Source of the DNA: JBAXPW01 sp037132015
GTDB lineage: Bacteria; Patescibacteriota; Microgenomatia; UBA1406; GWC2-37-13
Direction of reading: 5' to 3'
NCBI GenBank assembly: GCA_037132015.1
Contig: JBAXPW010000074.1
Location: 1 to 6,908, forward strand
DNA: 6,908 bases
The position numbers and the translations under genes were made by a program. Position 1 is the first letter of the stretch. Each line of letters starts with the position of its first letter. Positions 1-5,280 of the stretch are shown here, piece by piece. The notes below the pieces were generated by a model. The model saw only the letters and a list, made by a program, of their open reading frames with translations. It searched no databases and was not told the DNA's origin.

Positions 1-27
1 CAATAATACAGAATATATTTTATGTTA

Positions 28-46
28 TATACATCTATTATGTATA
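28..46 (-). terminator. AT-only stem-loop just downstream of the helicase gene (weak terminator candidate)
   Basis: A perfect 7-bp inverted repeat, TATACAT-ctatt-ATGTATA, lies 4 bp beyond the helicase stop codon. A second 7-bp pair (TGTTATA at 23-29 and TATAACA at 52-58) surrounds it and overlaps the stop codon. The stem has almost no G or C and no clean T-run follows on the minus strand, so it is a poor match to a classical intrinsic terminator. It could mark the 3' end of the helicase transcript or be chance in AT-rich DNA. Confidence 0.2.
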
Positions 47-50
47 GGAG

Positions 51-2564
51 TTATAACAACCTCGGCCGTGAGATGGCATCCTGTTCATTTGCCCCTGTTT
101 GAAGAAGATACTGAAGAGCTGTTTGTCTTATCAGCATCTTGTTATTTTTCACTGCAATCGTAAGTGCACGACGATTACCCACTATCACTGCTAACTTTTT
201 TGCACGAGTTAATCCCGTATAAATAAGATTACGGAAAAGCATCGAAAAATGTTGATTAAACAACGGCATGATGACCGCAGGAAATTCACTTCCTTGTGAT
301 TTATGAATCGTGATCGCATATGCCAACTCTATTTCAGAAATATCATCTCGTTCATACACAACAAGTCGCTTTTCTTGACCCGAAATATACGCAACAGTGA
401 TACGAATTTCTTCATTATCTACTTCTGCAATTTTTCCAATATCTCCATTAAAAACTTCAAGATCATAGTTATTACGTTTTTGTATTACTCGATCGCCAAC
501 ACGAAATATACGATCACCAAGCTGTAATTGTGCGAGACCAACACGCGCAGGATTTACTGTTTTTTGAATCTCAATATTGAGTTGATGAGTTCCGAGAGAT
601 CCGCGAGTCATAGGGGAAAGTATCTGCACCTCTGTGTTATTACCAAAATATTTGGGAATTGTCTCTGAATATATTCTCTTGATCATATCACTTGCTGTCA
701 GACCATAGTGAAGAGATGACCATGGATGAGTCTTTTTGAGAACTTCTTTTAATTCTTTTGCGCGCGAGTCAGCGACGAATAACCGTTCAAGATCGACATG
801 TTTATATTTGTCTGGCAGAGGAACTTCACCATCTTCTGTATATAAATTGGGATCAAGCGTAGGACCACTATACATAACACTTGATGGGGGAGTGGAGTAT
901 TGTTTGACACGACGAATAAAATGTAATTGGTCCTGAGTTGCTTCGTCAGAATCGACAAACAAACAATCAGTCTTTGCAAGCCAGAGATCAGGTTTATAAA
1001 ATGGTGATTCAATATGGGGCGTCTCACCATGATTGATCTGATGAGCATACGTGATGATGAGAGATTCTTGAGCTTGTCTAAAAATTTTTGTGAGATGAAA
1101 TGTTGTTACTTTTTTTGAAGCAATAATATCCTTAAACACATTACCCGCACCGACTGATGGAAGTTGGTCAGCATCACCAATGAATAATACTTGTGTATTT
1201 GTATGAATTGCATGCAATAATGATGCAGAAAGATGAATATCAAGCATAGAACATTCATCGGCGATCAGAAAATCTGCCTTAAGTTGATCCTCTTCATTTT
1301 TCTTAAATCCCCCTGTTGCTGGCGCCCATTCAAGAAGACGATGAATTGTCTTTGATTGATCGCCAATCACTTCTGACATACGTTGTGATGCGCGCCCTGT
1401 GGGCGCGCACAATACCACCTTTTTTCCCATTGCTTTGAGAAGTTTGACGAGCACTCGTGTTGTAGTTGTTTTGCCACATCCCGGACCTCCTGTTAAAATG
1501 GAAAATCCATTCGTAACTATTCCTTTCACTGCTTCTGCCTGCTCATCACTGAGTGCTGTATTTGTCTTCTCACAAAATGATTTGATCCATGAATCGACTC
1601 GTTCCAAATCAACAATAATATGGTGTTTTGAAAGGGTGTTTACTTTTCCCGCAATATACATCTCATCATAATAGAGCGATTTGGAATAATAACATTTTGT
1701 TTCATTCAAGTTACGCACTTTGAGATCTTCATTTTTTTCCATCAACTCTAAGAGCTCATTTGTTTTTTCTTCACATTCTAATTGAAGAAGTTTATCCACC
1801 CCTTTGATGATCTGCTCGCGAGTGAGATAACAGTGTCCCTCTTCACGACTACTATCAAGTACATGGTCAATACCTGCGGTGATACGTTTGGGAGAATCTT
1901 TAGGAATTTCCATACTCAGAGCGATCTGATCTGCTGAATAAAATCCGATGCCATAAATATCTTTTGCAAGTTTGTAAGGATTTTCGGAAACAATTTTTAT
2001 TGCATCATTGCCATATGACTTGTAAATTTTCACTGCAAATAATGTACTAATACCATAGGATTGTAAGAACATCATCACCTCACGGATCTCTTTGTGCTCG
2101 ATCCACCCTTTTTTTATCATCTCAAGTTTGAGCTCTGCAATACCAGTAACTTCTTTCAAACGATCGATCGAAGTATCAAAAACATCGAGAGTATCTTTAC
2201 CAAAATAACTGACGATACGTTTTGCCGTTTTTGGACCTACACCTTTGATAAGTCCTGAGCCAAGATATTTTTCAAGGGCATTTGCTGTTGCTGGTTTTTT
2301 TTCCACTGCTTTTATAGCCTTAAATTGATTTCCATATTTGGGATGTACATTCCAGTTGCCAAAAAAATCCATCGTCGCACCCGCAAATACTTTGGATTGA
2401 TGGATCGTAACAGTAATCTCTTTTGCAGGATCATTAAACGGGGAAATTTTAAGCACTGTCCATCCACTTTCAACACTGTGAAACGTTACCCGCTTCACAA
2501 TGCCAGAAACCTGCTCCAATACAGCATCAGAAGAGAGGAGGGGAGAGGTACGAATAGGTGTCAT
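51..2564 (-). CDS. recD2: RecD2-like ATP-dependent 5'-3' DNA helicase (SF1B)
   Basis: Superfamily 1B DNA helicase of the RecD2 type, 837 aa, expected in the cytoplasm in DNA repair and recombination. RecD2 proteins unwind DNA 5'-3' without RecB and RecC, and neither is visible here. Order: N-terminal OB-like region (about 15-90), helix-hairpin-helix around 101-122 (GLIKGVGPKTAKRI), helical region, then the helicase core. Walker A is GGPGCGKT with Lys365; motif Ia CAPTGRASQRM 386-396; Walker B DECSM 436-440; motif III GDADQLPSVGAG 463-474; motif IV FRQ 495-497 with the expected arginine finger; domain 2A/2B QILSPMTRG from 647; SH3-like region with NNYDLEVFNGDIG; motif V HKSQGSEF 754-761; motif VI YTGLTRA 782-788. 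All catalytic residues are present, so it should be active. The segment between motif IV and QILSPM is longer than I expect for the family (C534 to Q647), suggesting an insertion of several tens of residues. The ATG lies 6 nt after a TATAAT with no Shine-Dalgarno, so the message may be leaderless. Confidence 0.95.
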   Translation of the reverse strand: MTPIRTSPLLSSDAVLEQVSGIVKRVTFHSVESGWTVLKISPFNDPAKEITVTIHQSKVFAGATMDFFGNWNVHPKYGNQFKAIKAVEKKPATANALEKYLGSGLIKGVGPKTAKRIVSYFGKDTLDVFDTSIDRLKEVTGIAELKLEMIKKGWIEHKEIREVMMFLQSYGISTLFAVKIYKSYGNDAIKIVSENPYKLAKDIYGIGFYSADQIALSMEIPKDSPKRITAGIDHVLDSSREEGHCYLTREQIIKGVDKLLQLECEEKTNELLELMEKNEDLKVRNLNETKCYYSKSLYYDEMYIAGKVNTLSKHHIIVDLERVDSWIKSFCEKTNTALSDEQAEAVKGIVTNGFSILTGGPGCGKTTTTRVLVKLLKAMGKKVVLCAPTGRASQRMSEVIGDQSKTIHRLLEWAPATGGFKKNEEDQLKADFLIADECSMLDIHLSASLLHAIHTNTQVLFIGDADQLPSVGAGNVFKDIIASKKVTTFHLTKIFRQAQESLIITYAHQINHGETPHIESPFYKPDLWLAKTDCLFVDSDEATQDQLHFIRRVKQYSTPPSSVMYSGPTLDPNLYTEDGEVPLPDKYKHVDLERLFVADSRAKELKEVLKKTHPWSSLHYGLTASDMIKRIYSETIPKYFGNNTEVQILSPMTRGSLGTHQLNIEIQKTVNPARVGLAQLQLGDRIFRVGDRVIQKRNNYDLEVFNGDIGKIAEVDNEEIRITVAYISGQEKRLVVYERDDISEIELAYAITIHKSQGSEFPAVIMPLFNQHFSMLFRNLIYTGLTRAKKLAVIVGNRRALTIAVKNNKMLIRQTALQYLLQTGANEQDAISRPRLL

Positions 2565-2570
2565 GGGAGT

Positions 2571-2600
2571 ATTATATACTCTAAAGATATAAATTATCTA
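2571..2600 (-). promoter_or_regulatory. Putative promoter of the recD2-like gene, leaderless arrangement
   Basis: Reading the minus strand, TAGATA (2600-2595, 4 of 6 to TTGACA), an 18-nt spacer and a perfect TATAAT (2576-2571) precede the ATG. Only 6 nt (ACTCCC) separate the -10 box from the start codon, so a start about 7 nt downstream would put the 5' end at or next to the ATG. No GGAG-like sequence lies in this gap. The -10 match is strong; the -35 match is ordinary. Confidence 0.5.
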
Positions 2601-2606
2601 CTGTCC

Positions 2607-2637
2607 TTTCATCCTGAGGAATCTCAGGATCCATGGT
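2607..2637 (+). repeat. Left arm of a 31-bp inverted repeat pair flanking the GIY-YIG gene
   Basis: This arm contains a perfect 8-bp hairpin with a 4-nt loop, ATCCTGAG-GAAT-CTCAGGAT (2611-2630), followed by CCATGG. Compared with the reverse complement of 2953-2983 it matches at 27 of 31 positions without gaps. It starts 5 bp beyond the GIY-YIG stop codon and may also act as a 3' hairpin for that transcript, though no T-tract follows. Hairpin repeats of similar wording are scattered through many bacterial genomes, including Rickettsiales and candidate-phyla bacteria (general recollection, not searched). Confidence 0.8.
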
Positions 2638-2642
2638 GGAAG

Positions 2643-2936
2643 TTACCTACACAACTTTGGATACAAGTCATTCCAATCAGGATTTAATATTTCTATCTGA
2701 TTATTTTTCCAATCTCTGTGCCATGCTTTAAGCCTTTTTTCACTACTAATAGCATCATTAACATCTGAATATTCTTCGTAGTAAACAAGTTTTGTGACAT
2801 TATAGGTGCTTGTAAAACCTTTTATCTTGTGCATTTTATGTTCATACACACGTTTTATTAGATTGTTTGTTACACCAATATATAACGTACCATATTTCTG
2901 ACTTGCTAAAATATATACGTAGTACTGATTTCTCAT
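2643..2936 (-). CDS. Small GIY-YIG endonuclease (UPF0213/YhbQ-like)
   Basis: Single-domain GIY-YIG nuclease of 97 aa, the usual size for the stand-alone UPF0213/COG2827-like family. Members are predicted endonucleases whose targets are mostly unknown. Visible signature residues: Y6-V7-Y8 ('GIY' strand), Y19-I20-G21, the arginine after the first helix (R29) with H33, and the glutamate E66 in SSEKRLKAW, so the metal-binding and catalytic set looks complete. The C-terminus NPDWNDLYPKL is typical of the family, so the protein is not truncated. I chose the ATG at 2936 because family members begin just before the YYVYILAS strand. The in-frame ATG at 2957 would add seven residues and lies inside the right repeat arm (CCATGG), with an AGGA only 3 nt upstream, too close for a normal ribosome site. 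The gene lies between helicase and amidase genes of the same strand but is separated from both by the repeats, and is probably an independent selfish unit. Confidence 0.88.
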   Translation of the reverse strand: MRNQYYVYILASQKYGTLYIGVTNNLIKRVYEHKMHKIKGFTSTYNVTKLVYYEEYSDVNDAISSEKRLKAWHRDWKNNQIEILNPDWNDLYPKLCR

Positions 2937-2952
2937 GCTTTGTAATATACCA

Positions 2953-2983
2953 ACCATGGATCCTGAAATTCATTAGGATGACA
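2953..2983 (-). repeat. Right arm of the 31-bp inverted repeat pair flanking the GIY-YIG gene
   Basis: On the minus strand this reads TGTCATCC...CAGGATCCATGGT. It is the inverted partner of 2607-2637, with four mismatches at aligned positions 2, 10, 12 and 17. Its inner palindrome (2960-2979) is degraded relative to the left arm: only the five outer pairs ATCCT/AGGAT remain contiguous. The CCATGG at its inner end holds the first ATG in frame with the GIY-YIG protein. The amidase stop codon is about 24 bp away, so the arm lies in the 3' region of the amidase transcript. Confidence 0.8.
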
Positions 2984-3006
2984 ATATACAAAAATGATAT
3001 GTTATT

Positions 3007-4323
3007 TTAATTCCCCGGAGTAGTAGTAGATCTAAATTGTGCATCAAGAGCTGATGCATCTATGAGTCCTTGAGTCTTGACGTATTGATTTGCTACAGTT
3101 GAAATCCCCAATGCAGCTAAAACAGCCGATGTTAATTTTATCGCAATAGTCTGCCATGAATCAGTCATTTGAATATTTGCAGTCTGATAAATTACGAGAC
3201 CAAACGATAATAAATTACTCAACAAACTAATCCATACCTTTTTGGATTGAAAAAAATTCTTGGTGCTGGGATCCAAAACTTTCAAATTATCATTTTCTGT
3301 CTGAAGTGTTGTTACTTTTTGCTCAAGATTTGAGATCAAAGTAATTTGCTTATCGATGAGAGATTGTAATTCTATAATTTTTGCAGTTAAATTAGGATCT
3401 TGAGTTTGACCATTTGCCAATTGCTGTTGAAGTATACTAATCTGTTGATCATAATTTATCTGAGTGGTTGTTAATTTTGATCGAAGATCTTTAATCTGTG
3501 TTTGAAAAACATCAAGTTGTTTTGTAGCATTTACATGAGCATCTTCGCTTGCTATGATCTGCTTTAAAAGAAATTCAATATCTTGTGTTTGTGTTACTGC
3601 ATTTTTTATTTGGAGCGTGATGTATGTACTATTCCAAACATCTGGATTGTTTTGAGCTCGTAATGCGGAGATGTCAAAACCAGACGACGTTTGATCTGGA
3701 GTTGGAATAGTAGTCTGGATATACTGCTCACCAGTAAACGCTTCATAGATTGCTACTGTTGCTTTGCGAGCTAATTCTTTGAGGTTTGTATCAGACCCAT
3801 CTGCCTGCATAAATCCAAGTTCGATAAGATGTGAAACACACGCAAGATCACGTATCCATCCCAATCTTCCAAAACGAACTTTATCATCACCTTTTGCATA
3901 ACTATTTGAGGAAGCGCCTTCACGAATTACTACATCTTTCATAAATCGTGCAATATCCATGCTATCAGTATCTTCGGCAAATGTATCATATGTTCCATAT
4001 CCAAATATTCCTACTCGTTTTGATCCTTCGATAACATCTATACCTGTTGCAGAATCTCTATGAAACTCTATAGCCCATGCATCGCCCCATCCATATCGTT
4101 GATTGACCCATGCAATAGATGATTCAAGTCCCATTTCTGGTGGAGCTATCACAACCTCAATACCTTTTGTTTTAAGTAATCGCGCAACCTCATTAACAAT
4201 AAATAGATTTTGATCAGACTCGAGAGTGTTATTCGTTACTGCTCCGGGATCTCCGCCTCCATGACCAGCACACAGCACTAATGTATTTACTGTTTTTAGA
4301 TATGTATAGGCTGATTTTTGCAT
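3007..4323 (-). CDS. N-acetylmuramoyl-L-alanine amidase (Amidase_3) with coiled coil and C-terminal holin-like membrane hairpin
   Basis: 438-aa fusion protein. Residues 12-197 form a zinc-dependent Amidase_3 domain, which cuts the bond between N-acetylmuramic acid and the stem peptide of peptidoglycan. The AGHGGGDPGA motif gives ligand H21, E35 is the second ligand, H88 in EFHRD the third, and E168 in LIELGF the catalytic glutamate, so the active site is complete. A Ser/Thr/Pro/Gln-rich linker (about 200-230) leads to a Gln-rich coiled coil (about 248-348, broken near 304-310). The end holds two hydrophobic helices (about 364-380 and 392-415) separated by a short polar turn, after a basic SKK, with a short polar tail. 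This hairpin resembles small phage holins. The catalytic domain starts almost at residue 1 and no signal peptide is visible, as in phage endolysins. Expected location: membrane-anchored by its C-terminus, orientation unknown. No Shine-Dalgarno precedes the ATG. It is transcribed divergently from the tandem-HTH operon. The amidase call is firm; 'holin-like' is inference. Confidence 0.88.
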   Translation of the reverse strand: MQKSAYTYLKTVNTLVLCAGHGGGDPGAVTNNTLESDQNLFIVNEVARLLKTKGIEVVIAPPEMGLESSIAWVNQRYGWGDAWAIEFHRDSATGIDVIEGSKRVGIFGYGTYDTFAEDTDSMDIARFMKDVVIREGASSNSYAKGDDKVRFGRLGWIRDLACVSHLIELGFMQADGSDTNLKELARKATVAIYEAFTGEQYIQTTIPTPDQTSSGFDISALRAQNNPDVWNSTYITLQIKNAVTQTQDIEFLLKQIIASEDAHVNATKQLDVFQTQIKDLRSKLTTTQINYDQQISILQQQLANGQTQDPNLTAKIIELQSLIDKQITLISNLEQKVTTLQTENDNLKVLDPSTKNFFQSKKVWISLLSNLLSFGLVIYQTANIQMTDSWQTIAIKLTSAVLAALGISTVANQYVKTQGLIDASALDAQFRSTTTPGN

Positions 4324-4333
4324 ATATTTTTCT

Positions 4334-4362
4334 ACTATAAAAAGTAGTCTCTATAATTTACA
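4334..4362 (-). promoter_or_regulatory. Possible promoter of the amidase gene
   Basis: On the minus strand, TGTAAA (4362-4357), a 17-nt spacer and TATAGT (4339-4334) stand 10 nt before the amidase ATG. The -35 box matches the consensus at only three positions. If used, the mRNA leader would be just a few nucleotides long. The -10 overlaps a weak 5-bp inverted repeat (CTACT at 4332-4336, AGTAG at 4343-4347), and the -35 touches the 8-bp palindrome ACGATCGT (4362-4369). The region is so AT-rich that other boxes are possible. Confidence 0.3.
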
Positions 4363-4402
4363 CGATCGTAGTCATATTTACAAGTTCAAAATAAGCCTAG
4401 AG

Positions 4403-4417
4403 GTATCATAATGATAC
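4403..4417. promoter_or_regulatory. Operator-like palindrome in the divergent intergenic region
   Basis: GTATCAT-A-ATGATAC is a perfect 7-bp inverted repeat around one central base. It lies between the divergent amidase and tandem-HTH genes, centred at 4410: 49 bp before the HTH start codon and 87 bp before the amidase start codon. With a leaderless start at 4459 the centre would lie near -49, just upstream of the expected -35 region. LuxR-type activators often bind at about that place. The neighbouring HTH protein is the natural candidate ligand (inference). Confidence 0.45.
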
Positions 4418-4447
4418 TTTATATATCACTTTTACATATTTATTATG

Positions 4448-4453
4448 TATAAT
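4448..4453 (+). promoter_or_regulatory. -10 box of the tandem-HTH operon, leaderless arrangement
   Basis: A perfect TATAAT is followed after 5 nt (AGTAT) by the ATG at 4459, so transcription probably starts at or within a base or two of the start codon. A TG directly precedes the box without the usual one-base gap of an extended -10. The expected -35 position (about 4424-4430) has no good TTGACA match, which would fit a promoter that needs an activator. A 5-bp inverted repeat, ACATA-N5-TATGT (4434-4448), overlaps the box. A second TATAAT on this strand (4352-4357) could give a longer transcript. Confidence 0.5.
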
Positions 4454-4458
4454 AGTAT

Positions 4459-5277
4459 ATGGAATCTCGTCAGATCAGTATTGGTTCAACCAACGCTCAA
4501 ATACTATGTGGTCGTATGTCATATAATCCAAGATATAATTTGCCGTATGGATTTGTACAAATTGAAGGACAACATTTAGTATTCGCAAGTGATGAATTAC
4601 ATGCTCTTGGATTACGTGCCCTTGGAATGAGTTGTGCAGATATTGGAATGAATCTAAATACTTCAAGATCATCAGCAAAACACCTAACTTTTCAAGCCTT
4701 ACGAAGAAATGCTCAATTTCACGGAGATATGAAACGTCAAACACTTATTCACCAAGCGCAAAGTCTCTATCTATTTGATCAAAAATTTCTTCAACAAATG
4801 GATAATCATATAACATATTTATGGAATTATATATATCAAGATAATACACAAGCTCCTCATATTGCCGTCAAAAGCATTGTTATGAATCGTCATGGAATTA
4901 GTCCTGTATATTCGGTACTTGGGATTGATGTTACATATAAAGAACTTCAAATTTTAACAATGCTTCAGCAAAACATAAGTTATTCCGAAATAGCAAAAAA
5001 CCTTAATTTACATAATGGTGGTACAGCACAAGATTGTATAGACGTTTTTTATAATAGATATGTGAAACAATATATTAATGTAGAGAGAAGAGGAATTTCA
5101 ACCCAAATTCCACAAAATTTATTGGTTCCAGCAATCTTACAACGCATTGCTCATATGCAATGGACGATTGAAACATCTACCTTTCCTCCATCATATAGTA
5201 TAATGGGAGTAAATCGTGATAGAGGAGTGGCGCAAACACCACAAATGTTCCCATCAGAAAATAAATTAGCTTCGTAA
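4459..5277 (+). CDS. Tandem LuxR/GerE-like helix-turn-helix protein (putative transcriptional regulator)
   Basis: 272-aa protein with two helix-turn-helix segments of LuxR/GerE style. The first spans about 44-84 (SDELHALGLRALGMSCADIG, then NLN) and the second about 158-202 (VTYKELQILTMLQQNISYSEIA, then NLN). They align without gaps at a fixed offset of 116 residues: EL 46-47 with 162-163, S58 with S174, the Asp/Glu-Ile pair 61-62 with 177-178, NLN 65-67 with 181-183. That points to an internal duplication. No receiver, PAS or ligand-binding domain is recognisable; the N-terminal 40 residues and the linker (85-157) match nothing I know, and the last 30 or so residues look disordered. Two DNA-binding units in one chain would suit a palindromic site, and one lies just upstream. 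The gene has a TATAAT 5 nt before its ATG and no Shine-Dalgarno. It is followed after 3 nt by the 539-aa gene, so both are probably one operon. The HTH folds are recognised by pattern only; the regulatory role is inferred. Confidence 0.75.
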   Translation: MESRQISIGSTNAQILCGRMSYNPRYNLPYGFVQIEGQHLVFASDELHALGLRALGMSCADIGMNLNTSRSSAKHLTFQALRRNAQFHGDMKRQTLIHQAQSLYLFDQKFLQQMDNHITYLWNYIYQDNTQAPHIAVKSIVMNRHGISPVYSVLGIDVTYKELQILTMLQQNISYSEIAKNLNLHNGGTAQDCIDVFYNRYVKQYINVERRGISTQIPQNLLVPAILQRIAHMQWTIETSTFPPSYSIMGVNRDRGVAQTPQMFPSENKLAS

Positions 5278-5280
5278 CCT

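Larger units (their letters stand above)
2607..2983 (-). mobile_element. Candidate mini mobile element: GIY-YIG gene between inverted palindromic repeats
   Basis: A 377-bp unit consists of two 31-bp inverted repeats (27 of 31 identical) and a single nuclease gene filling the space between them. The stop codon ends 5 bp from one arm, and the other arm overlaps the first possible start codon. The gene faces inward from the right arm. Flanking sequences show no clear target-site duplication, and no transposase is present. The layout parallels REP-type systems, in which a small nuclease gene is bounded by its own palindromes, but with a GIY-YIG enzyme instead of a tyrosine (Y1) transposase. The repeat-gene layout is directly visible; mobility is inference. 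Confidence 0.45.

Noticed and set aside
749..1048. Second minus-strand frame and a plus-strand frame (736-936) inside the helicase gene
   Set aside because: They overlap the helicase coding sequence over residues that align with the family and have no recognisable domains.
2611..2630. Strong hairpin as a rho-independent terminator of the nuclease or helicase region
   Set aside because: The 8-bp stem is good, but neither strand shows a T-run after it, and the same element recurs as the inverted partner at 2953-2983. A repeat arm explains it better.
2325..2687. Plus-strand open frame ending in a peptide with HPEESQDPWW
   Set aside because: It runs antisense through the helicase gene and then across the left repeat arm and the 3' end of the nuclease gene. 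The peptide is simply the translated hairpin repeat, a common source of spurious genes.
4332..4347. Short inverted repeat CTACT-N6-AGTAG before the amidase start as a riboswitch or attenuator
   Set aside because: Five base pairs in an AT-rich leader of at most a few dozen bases are too little for a structured RNA element.
4475..4744. Minus-strand open frame of 89 codons
   Set aside because: It lies wholly inside the tandem-HTH gene on the opposite strand, and its protein has no family features. It is an overlap artefact.
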